A DNA stretch of 64,000 nt from Clostridia bacterium (lineage in GTDB: Bacteria > Bacillota > Clostridia > Christensenellales > Aristaeellaceae), in NCBI GenBank assembly GCA_017429265.1, contig JAFRPG010000090.1:1-64000 (forward strand). The letters run 5' to 3'. The translations under genes were made by a program, and so were the position numbers. Positions within the stretch are counted from its first letter, which is position 1, and each line of letters starts with the position of its first letter. Of this stretch, positions 45,283 through 53,306 are shown in pieces. The notes under the pieces were generated by a model. That model did not search any database. It had not been told where the DNA came from and saw only the letters and a list, made by a program, of their open reading frames with translations.

Positions 45283-45999
45283 TCAACCCTCCCGATTGCT
45301 GTCACGATATTGATTCAGTACACTTTGCCTCATTTTTTCGATGAGACCTTCCATGTCACGCAGTGCCGCTTCTTTCATGAACCGGACCGGCACTCTGACC
45401 GGCTGATTCGTTCCGTTGATCACACTGTCAAACTCAAGTATTTTGATTGGTTCATTGTTTTGTCTTACGGGAGTAACGACTTCAAATCCGTCAGGATGAG
45501 TTTCTGTTTTATCCTCTGTATACCAGGCCTTTTCAAAATCTGTTGTCAGATAAGCATAAAGGTCATCCAGTATTTCTGCTCCATAAGAGGATTGAAGTAA
45601 CACGTTCAGAACGAACAAGTGGTTTGCTCCAACAGTGTTCCGGTATTTCCGGCGAGTCCGCTCCATATCGTTCTCAATGTAAAAATCTTGCATTTGCCGC
45701 AACGCTCTAATAGACGCGTCAGCAAGGCCGGTTACTTTGGCAGCGATAGCGGGATTCACTTCCACACACCTTGTATCACTGCGTCCAAGAAGCCAATCGA
45801 CAGAGACATTGAAATAGTCAGACAGTTTCGTGTACATCGGTACAGTTAGTTCTCGCGGCTTTTCTTCTTCGTTTAGAATGTCGCTAATCATAGATGCCCC
45901 AAGGCCTGTTTCGTCAGAGAGGACCTTCTGAGAAGAGATAGACCTCTCGTCCATCAAATCCCTTAGTTTTTTTGTTAGCGAAGGATTGTTAGCAAGCAT
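45283..45999 (-). CDS. XRE-family (cI-like) repressor
   Basis: About 238 residues. The N-terminal helix-turn-helix covers about residues 6-75 (LTKKLRDLMDERSISSQKVL, then LGASMISDILNEEEKPRELT and YFNVSVDWLLGRSD). The C-terminal part is unassigned; no LexA-type Ser/Lys protease motif is visible, so induction may use an antirepressor. The start is uncertain: ATG 45999 fits the usual HTH N-terminus, but a GTG at 46044 is in frame. It is divergent from the small HTH gene, with a palindromic operator between them, the standard layout of a lysogeny switch. Confidence 0.82.
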   Translation of the reverse strand: MLANNPSLTKKLRDLMDERSISSQKVLSDETGLGASMISDILNEEEKPRELTVPMYTKLSDYFNVSVDWLLGRSDTRCVEVNPAIAAKVTGLADASIRALRQMQDFYIENDMERTRRKYRNTVGANHLFVLNVLLQSSYGAEILDDLYAYLTTDFEKAWYTEDKTETHPDGFEVVTPVRQNNEPIKILEFDSVINGTNQPVRVPVRFMKEAALRDMEGLIEKMRQSVLNQYRDSNREG

Positions 46000-46106
46000 A
46001 GCCGGCGCAAGTTCCACACACAGAATCTGCGAACGTTTTTGCACTCGCTGATTTTTCCGGTGGAAATATTGCAGTCACCTCCCATTCATTATGATATGAT
46101 CCGTGT

Positions 46107-46133
46107 GTAGATGATTGAGCGCTCATCATCTAC
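46107..46133. promoter_or_regulatory. Operator palindrome in the divergent control region
   Basis: GTAGATGA-T-TGAGCGCTCA-TCATCTAC: a perfect 10-bp inner palindrome with 8-bp matching arms and one extra T on the left. It lies between the repressor and the divergent HTH gene and is the probable repressor binding site. Confidence 0.7.
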
Positions 46134-46183
46134 GCATAGAAGTTTATCACAGGACCGACGAGATGTCAAGGCGGGAGGATTGC

Positions 46184-46411
46184 ATGAAAAACGAACAACT
46201 ACGGCTCTATCTGCGCGGCAACGGTGTTACTATGTGGGAATTAGCTGACCGTTTGGGGGTGTCGGAACCAACGCTGACACGGCTCTTCCGGAGGGATCTA
46301 CCACCCGAGAAAGAAAGGGAGATCAAGCAAATCATAGCTGATATTAAAGTGGAGAGAAAGGCGGGATCAAAAGATGTCCATGCAACACACACCTCCCAAA
46401 CGAGCAAATGA
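46184..46411 (+). CDS. Small XRE-like HTH protein
   Basis: 75 residues with a helix-turn-helix at about 5-40 (LRLYLRGNGVTMWELADRLG, VSEPTLTRLFRR). GGCGGGAGG precedes the ATG. It is the first rightward gene after the operator and so is the Cro-like candidate of the switch. Its end overlaps the next gene by 38 bp. Confidence 0.78.
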   Translation: MKNEQLRLYLRGNGVTMWELADRLGVSEPTLTRLFRRDLPPEKEREIKQIIADIKVERKAGSKDVHATHTSQTSK

Positions 46412-46592
46412 TTCACCAGCTCCCTTCTGCACCGTCCGAGAGTTTGTCGCCCGGTCCGGTCTGTCGGAAAAGTACATCCGCTTGTTGGTCCGTCAGGAAC
46501 AGATCCCCTATCTGATGGCCGGCAACAGGGCCATGATTGACGTGATCGGCGCATTGGATGCAATTCGGCAGATGGCATCAGGGAGGAGGTGA
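46374..46592 (+). CDS. Excisionase-like small HTH protein
   Basis: 72 residues resembling MerR/Xis-type winged helix proteins: TVREFVARSGLSEKYIRLLVRQEQIPYLMAGNR is the typical helix-turn-helix followed by a wing. Probably a directionality factor for the integrase or a helicase-operon regulator; the distinction is not possible from sequence. Overlaps both neighbours. Confidence 0.65.
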   Translation: MSMQHTPPKRANDSPAPFCTVREFVARSGLSEKYIRLLVRQEQIPYLMAGNRAMIDVIGALDAIRQMASGRR

Positions 46593-46597
46593 GTTTA

Positions 46598-47881
46598 TTG
46601 AATGATCTGACTCCGGAAGAGATTCGCGGTCTACTTGATACTGACAAGACCGGAAAGATATACGCATCTTCATCGAATTTCCGATTGATCTTGGAACGAG
46701 ACAAGCACTTCGGAAACATCCACCTGGACACCATAAAAGGACGAGCTTATCGGATCATTGACGGAATGCGTGTCTATTGGGCTGACGTGGATGATTCCCG
46801 GCTTCGTGACTATATTGAGTCAACCTATCTGATCCGGTCAAAAGAAAAGACTGAGGACGCGAAACTTCTATTTCTTGATTCCCGTGGAACAAACCCAATT
46901 GCAGAATACATCGACGGTGTCGCTTGGGACGGGAAACCGCGATGCAAATACTTCTTCAGCAAATATGCCGGTGCAAGTGACACGGATTACACCAGGGAGG
47001 TTTCGCGAATATTCTTCGCACAGGCAGTAGACCGGTTATACAATCCCGGATGTCAGGCAGACCATGTATTGACCCTTGTTGGTAAACAGGGTGACGGCAA
47101 GTCAAAAATGGCGCGGTGGCTGGCTGTTTTCGATGATTATTACGCCTCTGTCACCACCATCAAGGGAAAAGAAGGATTTGAGGCCGTTCAGGGTAAATGG
47201 ATCTGTGAGCTGGAGGAGCTGATGGCCATCATCACATCAGGCGGAAAACACCTTGAGGCCGAAGCGAGAACCAAACAGTTCATCAGTACGCGGAGCGATT
47301 ATTACCGGCAGCCGTACATGCATCACCCCGGCGACGTGCATCGATCCTGCGTGTTCATCGGTACCACCAACCGGGAAGAATTTTTGACAGATCCGACAGG
47401 GAATCGCCGGTGGTATCCCGTAAAGGTGAAGATCGACTCATACTGGATGGAAGATCACCGCGAGGAAATACAGCGCGAGATATTGCAGTGTTACGCAGAG
47501 GCTTGTTACCATCTACGGGCAAAGGATCAAGACTCAAAGCCTTATCCAAGCCGGAAATACGTTAAGGACATCGAAGACCAACAGGAGGCATTTGAATATG
47601 AGGACGGTCGGCGGGAACTAATTGAGCGATACTTGGTTCAGACAAAATTGGAGTATACATGCTGTCTTGACATCTGGCAGAACGTTCTGCATCCGCACAG
47701 TCCGCATTTACGGAATGAAATGCCGAGAACGGTCGCCAACGAAATAGGTGAAATCCTCGTTCATAAGATCGGGTGTACCCGATCCGGTACAAAAGCTTTT
47801 TACGACCAAGCCGGGAACCTTAGGTTCAAAGCGAAGGCTTTCAAAGTGCCGTGCGACCTGGAGGAACGTCTGAAAAAATGA
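46598..47881 (+). CDS. VirE/D5-like replicative helicase
   Basis: About 427 residues of the virulence-associated E family, superfamily 3-like ATPases used by phages and satellites for DNA replication. ASSSNFRLILERDKHFGNI opens the domain; Walker A is VGKQGDGKSKMARW (near 162-175); Walker B is KWICELEEL (near 210); sensor is CVFIGTTNREEFLTDPTGNRRWYPV. TTG at 46598 is preferred because AGGAGG at 46584-46589 is correctly spaced; GTG 46589 would touch it. No separate primase domain is seen. The iteron-like array begins 8 bp after the stop. Confidence 0.86.
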   Translation: MNDLTPEEIRGLLDTDKTGKIYASSSNFRLILERDKHFGNIHLDTIKGRAYRIIDGMRVYWADVDDSRLRDYIESTYLIRSKEKTEDAKLLFLDSRGTNPIAEYIDGVAWDGKPRCKYFFSKYAGASDTDYTREVSRIFFAQAVDRLYNPGCQADHVLTLVGKQGDGKSKMARWLAVFDDYYASVTTIKGKEGFEAVQGKWICELEELMAIITSGGKHLEAEARTKQFISTRSDYYRQPYMHHPGDVHRSCVFIGTTNREEFLTDPTGNRRWYPVKVKIDSYWMEDHREEIQREILQCYAEACYHLRAKDQDSKPYPSRKYVKDIEDQQEAFEYEDGRRELIERYLVQTKLEYTCCLDIWQNVLHPHSPHLRNEMPRTVANEIGEILVHKIGCTRSGTKAFYDQAGNLRFKAKAFKVPCDLEERLKK

Positions 47882-47888
47882 CTCTGTC

Positions 47889-48034
47889 GGTTGTTTCGGT
47901 TGCAGAAGGTTGAAGCGAAAAGCCTTGTTCTTGCTATAATTGCAACCTTGCAACCTTGTAACCTTGTAAATTGGATTCTTTAGAATGCCTTGTAATATTT
48001 TCAAAACACTTGGTTACAGGTTGCTTGGTTGCAA
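47889..48034. repeat. Iteron-like GGTTG/TTGCAACC array
   Basis: GGTTG occurs at 47889, 47898 and 47908; TTGCAACC at 47940 and 47948, TTGTAACC at 47956 and TTGTAA at 47964 form an 8-bp tandem; GGTTACA at 48012, GGTTGC at 48019 and GGTTGCAA at 48027 face the other way. It follows the helicase gene directly, as an origin of replication with iterons would. Confidence 0.6.
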
Positions 48035-48769
48035 TCCTTCTTGTTCACATCCCCGCCGCCATCAGGCCAGAAAGGACCAGGACTGAAGGAGGATGATCCA
48101 CCGGCACAAAACCCTTATGAATTTTGCGGGTACTCGCGCGGGTAACTAAGGCACCCAGGCACCGCGCATTTTCCCCACCGGGTGGGTGCCGTGCTGGGTG
48201 AGACGGACACGGCAGCGGCTCCCTTCATCGTGGTTTAATAACCAGACACAGCGGACATGATGCGGAGAGAGTACGCGCCTGGACACCGTGCCGGACCGGA
48301 AGATGTGCTGCCGGGAACCGACTGACATACACACAGCGCATACCCTCCACACAGGCCAGCGACACCGCAACAGACACACAAGCAACAATATACGGAGACG
48401 GCGCGGACGGCATAGCGGACACATCGCACCCCGCGCCGATCTTCCTAGATCAGTAGTACCGAATTCGATGTATGCGGAATCTGTCTTGGACACCGTGCCG
48501 CCGCGAACCGATCTGACCAAGGGGAAGGATCAAACCACCCATGTTATTAGATGTCAAAAATGGTAAGCAAAAATGACCACCGCAGACAAAAAGGCTGAAA
48601 CTATTCGTTAAACTTCTGTTTCACGAATAGTTGAAAATGGCAAATTTGTCATATATGGCAATAAAACAAACCAAATAATACTTGCCGTGTATAGGTATGA
48701 GAGAAAGGCCGGATTTTTCGCATAAATACACGGCTAGAATACATCAAATATTCAGATTGTCGCATCACC
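48035..48769. other. Gene-poor structured segment
   Basis: No convincing gene. It holds a CACCCAGGCAC / GTGCTGGGTG inverted pair (48151-48200), a 14-base direct repeat TGGACACCGTGCCG at 48279 and 48487, several GCGGACA motifs, and the 34-nt hairpin at 48599. Overlapping ORFs on both strands (48288-48566, 48146-48520) have biased, low-complexity translations and no start signals. It could hold an origin, a packaging site or a non-coding RNA. Confidence 0.5.
48599..48632. other. Strong symmetrical hairpin
   Basis: AACTATTCGT (48599-48608) pairs perfectly with ACGAATAGTT (48623-48632); inside, AAAC pairs with GTTT around loop TTCT. Lack of a T-run argues against a terminator; a cruciform or origin structure is possible. 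Confidence 0.55.
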
Positions 48770-48937
48770 TTGCCGGTAAACAGATCGGACAGGAGAAAGG
48801 CCGCAGCCTCCAAAGAGATCCTCCGCAAGCACTCGAAGGACTTCGACGGCACCCTGGACGATACCGACGTTATCAAGCTGGCCGGCATCAGCCGCAACAG
48901 CTACTATCTGTACAAGCGCGAACTTCGAGCCGAATAA
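48770..48937 (+). CDS. Small HTH protein, possibly the remnant of a larger gene
   Basis: A 55-residue frame from TTG 48770. The C-terminal half, DFDGTLDDTDVIKLAGISRNSYYLYKREL in parts, reads as a helix-turn-helix (DTDVIKLAGISRNSYYLYKR). The frame is open back to a TGA near 48699 without ATG or GTG, and no ribosome-binding site is visible, so the true start is uncertain and the gene may be a decayed 3' end. A terminator follows 24 bp later, which supports it as the end of a transcribed gene. Confidence 0.5.
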   Translation: MPVNRSDRRKAAASKEILRKHSKDFDGTLDDTDVIKLAGISRNSYYLYKRELRAE

Positions 48938-48960
48938 CATTTCCCCACAGATTGACAAGG

Positions 48961-48983
48961 CCGGGAACAGACCCGGTTTTTTT
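48961..48983 (+). terminator. Terminator after the small HTH frame
   Basis: CCGGG-AACAGA-CCCGG followed by TTTTTTT. Confidence 0.85.
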
Positions 48984-49280
48984 CGTGTTCCTGGACAGCG
49001 TTTTTTATCCGTGTGAACATACACGTACAGATAGCGTTTTTAAGGCACCCAGCAAGCCCATACAGCCGCTTGCAATGCGTAGTAGTAGATTATACCACCT
49101 CCACCGGCAAGGCCATTACAGCGCATTTTAAGCCTATTTACGACGATGCTAATAAACAGCATATCAAGCAGCCGATACATATGTGTAATGTGTGTAGAAC
49201 ATTGACAATGATATGTAAATGTATTAAAATGGTTATGCGCGGAGACCTCAATAAATACACCGCGCGGAAAGGGCGATCAG
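48984..49280. other. Gene-free spacer with the right-operon promoter
   Basis: No gene with start signals. It holds a GTGTGAACATACAC-like near palindrome at 49012-49024 and the promoter at 49202-49230. Confidence 0.5.
49202..49230 (+). promoter_or_regulatory. Promoter of the rightward element operon
   Basis: TTGACA at 49202-49207, a 17-bp spacer and TAAAAT at 49225-49230, about 50 bp before the first gene. Confidence 0.7.
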
Positions 49281-49586
49281 ATGATAGAACAATTCAAATT
49301 GGGACTCCTACGCGGCACAGAACCCGCAGCCGTGGCCAAAGAACTAAAAGAGCGACTGCGTAGGGAAATTGAACAGCGCGAACGTGAAATAGACGAAGAC
49401 AAGAAACGGGCCGACTTCATCGCGCTGGGCATGAGAGAGCCGAAAGGCACCGAGCCGCGTACCATCGCAGACAGCTACCTACGGCAGTATGAACAGGACA
49501 CCGGCGAGAAGATCAGCGTATACCGGGACGGAGAGATAGCGGAAATGCTGAGAAACAACCTGGAAGAAGGGAGTGAAGACGAATGA
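49281..49586 (+). CDS. Hypothetical element protein, charged and helical
   Basis: 101 residues, not recognised. A charged, probably helical or coiled-coil centre (KELKERLRREIEQREREIDED, in parts) is followed by a short globular tail (TIADSYLRQYEQDTGEKISVYRDGEI). The start has AAAGGGCGATCAG upstream. First gene of the right operon; it overlaps the next by ATGA. Confidence 0.7.
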   Translation: MIEQFKLGLLRGTEPAAVAKELKERLRREIEQREREIDEDKKRADFIALGMREPKGTEPRTIADSYLRQYEQDTGEKISVYRDGEIAEMLRNNLEEGSEDE

Positions 49587-49762
49587 AGAAGGCCGAAGAG
49601 AAGAAGACCGATACCACCGTACAGGAGAAGGCCGCAGAACTTCAGCGGCAGTATGTGCGGGAGTATCGCCGCCGGCACCCCGAAAAAGTAAGGGAGTGGA
49701 ACCGGGCATATTGGGAGCGCAAGGCACAGAAAGCGGCGAAGTCAAATGATCATGTTATGTGA
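49583..49762 (+). CDS. Small basic phage-type protein
   Basis: 59 residues: acidic/basic start (KKAEEKKTDTTVQEK), then QRQYVREYRRRHPEKVREWN and RAYWERKAQKAAK. The Y-x-R-E-Y-R-R-x-H-P-E-K-V motif is common in small phage proteins of unknown role, perhaps nucleic-acid binding. The ATG overlaps the previous stop, so translation is coupled. Confidence 0.65.
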   Translation: MKKAEEKKTDTTVQEKAAELQRQYVREYRRRHPEKVREWNRAYWERKAQKAAKSNDHVM

Positions 49763-49803
49763 GCATCGATTAAACCGCAAATCCGAAGAAGGGAGGAGAG
49801 AGC

Positions 49804-50385
49804 TTGCAAAACAGCGAGATCATGCAACCTGGAAAAGACCAGCCCCAGCGATACAGCCCACAGCAAACCGCCGCGATCCGAAAAGCCGCCGTGCAGGACG
49901 TGCTACTTGCTCAGACAAATCTGCTGGAAAAGGCTGACACGCGGACGAATCTTAAAAACGTGGAAGACGTGCAGCGCGTGACAGCGGAGTATATCAATAT
50001 GTGCGCGGACGTTGGAATTGTTCCCAATCTCGAAGGACTGGCCGCGCGTCTGGGCCTGAGCCGATCATACATTTACAGATACATTCGAGAAAGTGCGGAG
50101 ACCGATCCGACCGCCGCATTTCTTAACTCGCAGCGTTTGGCGTGGGCAAGTGCCCGCATGGCTCTTGCGGAGCGCGGGATGTTAGATTCTCCCATGTCTA
50201 TCTTCATCCTCCGCAACAGCGGCTTGAACTTCTCCAACCGGGATGAACCCGAAGTAGACGTTGAAGAACAGGACAAAAAACCGCCGTGGTTACGCGGATT
50301 GAGGGAGGAAGAAGAGAGCAAGCGACTGCGGGAGTATCTGCAATGTCTGACGGACGATGAAGACGCGGACGGTGAAACCGAATGA
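49804..50385 (+). CDS. Terminase small-subunit-like protein
   Basis: 193 residues. A helix-turn-helix (NLEGLAARLGLSRSYIYRYI, about 76-95) is followed by a segment LAWASARMALAERGMLDSPM then SIFILRNSGLNFSNRDE (about 115-150), which resembles the I-F-L-L-K-N-x-x-G-Y-x-D-K-x-E pattern of TerS-type small terminases. The acidic C-terminus is long. TerS recognises packaging sites; in satellites it diverts a helper phage's packaging. No large terminase is present. TTG at 49804 is the start because GGGAGG lies seven bases upstream; ATG 49822 is an alternative. It overlaps the next gene by ATGA. Confidence 0.6.
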   Translation: MQNSEIMQPGKDQPQRYSPQQTAAIRKAAVQDVLLAQTNLLEKADTRTNLKNVEDVQRVTAEYINMCADVGIVPNLEGLAARLGLSRSYIYRYIRESAETDPTAAFLNSQRLAWASARMALAERGMLDSPMSIFILRNSGLNFSNRDEPEVDVEEQDKKPPWLRGLREEEESKRLREYLQCLTDDEDADGETE

Positions 50386-50567
50386 TATCTGAACGTGACT
50401 GGAAGCGCCTAAAGCGCAAGGCCGACGCGGAGCTGGAGACCTACGGCATACAGCCGACCGAAAAGAAACTTGCGGCAATCGTGGCCGCGATGGATCCACC
50501 CACCCGGCGAAAATTCCTGCAAATGCTGGGACTTATACCGAAAGAGGGTGAACACCCTGCTAGATGA
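50382..50567 (+). CDS. Small hypothetical element protein
   Basis: 61 residues, not recognised, with a basic N-terminal helix (SERDWKRLKRKADAELETYG) and TEKKLAAIVAAMDPPTRRKFL. Coupled by ATGA to the terminase-like gene and overlapping the next gene by 20 bp, so it belongs to the same operon. Confidence 0.6.
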   Translation: MISERDWKRLKRKADAELETYGIQPTEKKLAAIVAAMDPPTRRKFLQMLGLIPKEGEHPAR

Positions 50568-50943
50568 CTTCCAGAATCAAGGCGGTTTTTACAGATACAC
50601 CTCAACACAAGTGAAGCCAAGACCGTTCTATTATCGCCTATGCTGGCACATATGGAGTGAGTTTTTCACCCGCAGAGTGAAACAAGGACCAGCGGCACAG
50701 GCCGACATGGACGCGGCAAGGGAAGTGTGGGCAGATCTTGATGAAGACGCAAGAGAATTCCTTAAGTTTACCTTCCAATTTGACAGACAATGGTCTAACG
50801 TGAAGGATTGCGCGCGGGTATATGCCGTAAAGCGACGGCATACGCTTACAAGTACAATGAAAGCATTTGACCAGGCTAACAGACAGCTTGCTATCACTCG
50901 TGGAATCATCGACAACTGGAAAGGAGATAACCCAGATGAATAA
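50548..50943 (+). CDS. Hypothetical element protein
   Basis: 131 residues from GTG 50548, supported by AAAGAGG upstream; longer in-frame starts overlap the previous gene deeply. The sequence is rich in aromatic residues (FYRYTSTQVKPRPFYYRLCW) and helical later (AREVWADLDEDAREFLKFTF). Not recognised. Confidence 0.6.
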   Translation: MNTLLDDFQNQGGFYRYTSTQVKPRPFYYRLCWHIWSEFFTRRVKQGPAAQADMDAAREVWADLDEDAREFLKFTFQFDRQWSNVKDCARVYAVKRRHTLTSTMKAFDQANRQLAITRGIIDNWKGDNPDE

Positions 50944-51868
50944 GACAGCACAGCGACACGTTGCCGCGATCATGGACGCGGAGACGGCATACATGAACAG
51001 CACCGGGACGGCATTACTTCAGTACCGGCAGCGTAAATCACAGATCTACGACGCAGCGAGAGCGTACAAAGACGAACAAGCTCATATTGACAAGTATCTG
51101 CCCGACGCGCGTGATATAGCCCGTGATGCGCTGGCAAGGGCCGAATACAGTTACCGTAACACCATCAAGACCGCTGTAGCCGGACTGAAGAACGAGCTTC
51201 AAGCGGCAATCTCCGCGCCTATTCCGCAGACCTTTACGGACAGGCTGAGTTTTTACAGAGCAGCTGCGCTGACCCCGACGAAGACGGACGCAGAGAGCCT
51301 TATCCGCATGGCTGGGAAGAACCCGCTTGCAATCCGTGCCGTTGCAAAACTTCTTGACGATACTAAAGCACCGATCCGCATCGAGAGCCGCGCCGTTGAG
51401 ATGTACGAAGCCGACCTTGCAACGCTTGACGAGCTGGCCCAAATGCCGCTTGTTCACGCGCCGGATGAAGTCTATACCGAACTGTGTGACGTGATGGCCG
51501 GACAGCCGGCACCCAACAAAACAGCGGCAGGATATAAGAACATCGGTAACACCTGGACGAGCATCCAGCTTCTTACCAATGGGCGATTCATCGCGCACAA
51601 TCTGAAAGAGATTGAAGCGGCAGCGGACGCATGGAGCGCCGACGTTACCTATCAGATCCGCGAACGTGAACACGCCGAAGAAGTAGCCAGGGCGAAAGAG
51701 GAAGCCGAGAACGCCGGCGAAGAGTACACACCGGAGCGGGAGCCTGTCAGCAGTACCAGCGTGGAGAAGCGCAGCACCAATGGCGTAGAGCTGGCCGCAG
51801 AACTGGGACGGCAGATCAGCGAGAACAACGCCAACGCCGCCAAGACCGTACAGCATTACGCAAAGTAA
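50936..51868 (+). CDS. Hypothetical element protein, alpha-helical
   Basis: 310 residues, largest product of the right operon. It is mostly helical and Ala-rich (AAIMDAETAYMNSTGTALLQ) and has a charged, possibly coiled-coil C-terminus (REREHAEEVARAKEEAENAG). Such composition occurs in phage scaffold or capsid-associated proteins, but I see no diagnostic motif. GGAAAGGAG precedes the ATG. A terminator follows. Confidence 0.7.
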   Translation: MNKTAQRHVAAIMDAETAYMNSTGTALLQYRQRKSQIYDAARAYKDEQAHIDKYLPDARDIARDALARAEYSYRNTIKTAVAGLKNELQAAISAPIPQTFTDRLSFYRAAALTPTKTDAESLIRMAGKNPLAIRAVAKLLDDTKAPIRIESRAVEMYEADLATLDELAQMPLVHAPDEVYTELCDVMAGQPAPNKTAAGYKNIGNTWTSIQLLTNGRFIAHNLKEIEAAADAWSADVTYQIREREHAEEVARAKEEAENAGEEYTPEREPVSSTSVEKRSTNGVELAAELGRQISENNANAAKTVQHYAK

Positions 51869-51890
51869 GCAATACCCCTACAACCCATGA

Positions 51891-51914
51891 AGGGCGGGAA
51901 CACCCCGCCTTTTT
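51891..51914 (+). terminator. Terminator of the right operon
   Basis: GGCGGG and CCCGCC around AACAC, followed by TTTTT. Confidence 0.85.
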
Positions 51915-51927
51915 CACAACAAGACTA

Positions 51928-51956
51928 TTGACATTAAGAATAAGGACAAGTATAAT
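51928..51956 (+). promoter_or_regulatory. Second rightward promoter of the element
   Basis: TTGACA at 51928-51933, a 17-bp spacer and TATAAT at 51951-51956: a full consensus match, unusual within the element. Confidence 0.82.
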
Positions 51957-52180
51957 TCTCAATGGGCGCTATGGATAGGGAATGAACACTATACATACAA
52001 TACACACATAGCGTACTATGCACAAGGGAAGTGATGCAGCTTGAGAGTATCAACAAGAAAACCCCGCTGACCAGAGCCGCCAAGCACCAAATCAGCAGGG
52101 TAGCACAGGAGAGACCCCGCGCCGTTGTCATTATAACACAGCGGCGCGACCACGACAAGAGAAAGAGAGGACGCGCCCAT

Positions 52181-52810
52181 ATGAAGAATACCCGGAAAGT
52201 TGACTTTATGGATGTCGATGACATCATCAGCGATATCAGAACCATGCAGGAACGCGCCGCAGTCATCGCGGAGCAAGTAGCGGAACACTTCCACTACAAC
52301 GGCCCCACCGAAGCAGCCATGAAAGAAGTCGCATTGAACTACCAGCGTATCAGCGTGTTCGTGGACATCCAGCAAGATGTACTCTTCGAGATCGAAAAGC
52401 AGCTTGACCGCTGGGACAACATCCGCAGCACCCTGCCGGAGAAGAAGCCTGTGACCTCCACCGCGCCGGGTGTCCGTCACAACATCGTGTTGACCTATGA
52501 GGAACCCGCAGACGGTGAGAACCTCTTTACCGGCTTTAATCGGATCCATGAGAAGGGCGAGAAGCCGCAACCCGCGGACAAGAGCCTTGCACAGCTTGCG
52601 TGGATCGTCGAGCGCATCCGGGAAGATGACATCTTCGAGTTTGGAGAAGATCGCGTTAACGAGAATCTCGAACGCCTTGTAGCTGAAGCCGGTATCGTTC
52701 TTCACCGTCATGACAGACCGATGTTTGCAGCACAACAGGCCGGTGACATCTTGCGCAACTTGTTCGCATCCTGGAAGAAGCAGACCGCGCCGGAAGAACC
52801 CGAAGCATAA
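52181..52810 (+). CDS. Hypothetical element protein
   Basis: 209 residues, not recognised. The N-terminus (VDDIISDIRTMQERAAVIAE) looks helical and dimer-forming. The middle (PEKKPVTSTAPGVRHNIVLT) is a linker, and a second helical part follows (LAQLAWIVERIREDDIF). The ATG at 52181 has AGAGAGG upstream; an in-frame ATG at 52034 with AAGGGAAG would add a basic 49-residue extension (TPLTRAAKHQISRVAQ...). Transcribed from the consensus promoter at 51928. Confidence 0.62.
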   Translation: MKNTRKVDFMDVDDIISDIRTMQERAAVIAEQVAEHFHYNGPTEAAMKEVALNYQRISVFVDIQQDVLFEIEKQLDRWDNIRSTLPEKKPVTSTAPGVRHNIVLTYEEPADGENLFTGFNRIHEKGEKPQPADKSLAQLAWIVERIREDDIFEFGEDRVNENLERLVAEAGIVLHRHDRPMFAAQQAGDILRNLFASWKKQTAPEEPEA

Positions 52811-52840
52811 AACCCTTGCAGCCTATTGACCTACTCAGAC

Positions 52841-52881
52841 CGGTAAGGGTGTAGCGGCGCGGATGTCGTTACACCCTACCG
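52841..52881 (+). other. Long hairpin after the 52-kb gene
   Basis: CGGTA-(a)-GGGTGTA (52841-52853) pairs with TACACCC-TACCG (52870-52881). A CTTTT run follows 11 bases later. It may be a terminator or a small RNA structure between two element genes. Confidence 0.55.
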
Positions 52882-52976
52882 GGTGCCCGCCTTTTCCAGA
52901 TGGCACATACTCCGCAGCGTGTACCATCCGCAAAGGGCAGGAAGCCCGAAAAGAAAAAGGAAGGGGATAATCAGAC

Positions 52977-53258
52977 ATGGCATCGAGAAAGACTAACGCA
53001 AAAAACTTGAACTCAGACGTGACGGACTCCATCAACACAGAACCCCGCCAGAACAAGACCCGCCGCGTACAGATCATGATCATACCCGCAGACTTCGAGA
53101 GATTTCAAGCTTTCGCCCACTTGGCCGGCAGCAACGTGAACCAACTGTTAAACGACTTCATTCATGAGACAGTCACGAAGTACGCCGACCGTATAGCCGA
53201 CTATGAGCAGCAGCGTGACGAACTGCGTAAAGAGTTCAGAGTGACCTCGAACGAGTGA
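52977..53258 (+). CDS. Ribbon-helix-helix-type small protein
   Basis: 93 residues. Residues about 29-66 (RRVQIMIIPADFERFQAFAH, then LAGSNVNQLLNDFIHETV) fit a ribbon-helix-helix DNA-binding fold, followed by a helical tail (DYEQQRDELRKEF). Such proteins regulate plasmid partition, mobilisation or toxin genes; none of these partners is present. AAGGAAGGGG precedes the ATG. It is the last gene of the element before the att site. Confidence 0.68.
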   Translation: MASRKTNAKNLNSDVTDSINTEPRQNKTRRVQIMIIPADFERFQAFAHLAGSNVNQLLNDFIHETVTKYADRIADYEQQRDELRKEFRVTSNE

Positions 53259-53306
53259 AGAGCCTATGCAATAGGATTGCCGTCTTTCATGTGTTCTGAA
53301 AGGGTG

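Noticed and set aside
48146..48566. Overlapping frames on both strands in the gene-poor segment of the element
   Set aside because: Neither has a ribosome-binding site or recognisable domain; translations are low complexity (Arg, Cys, Thr, His rich) and reflect repeats.
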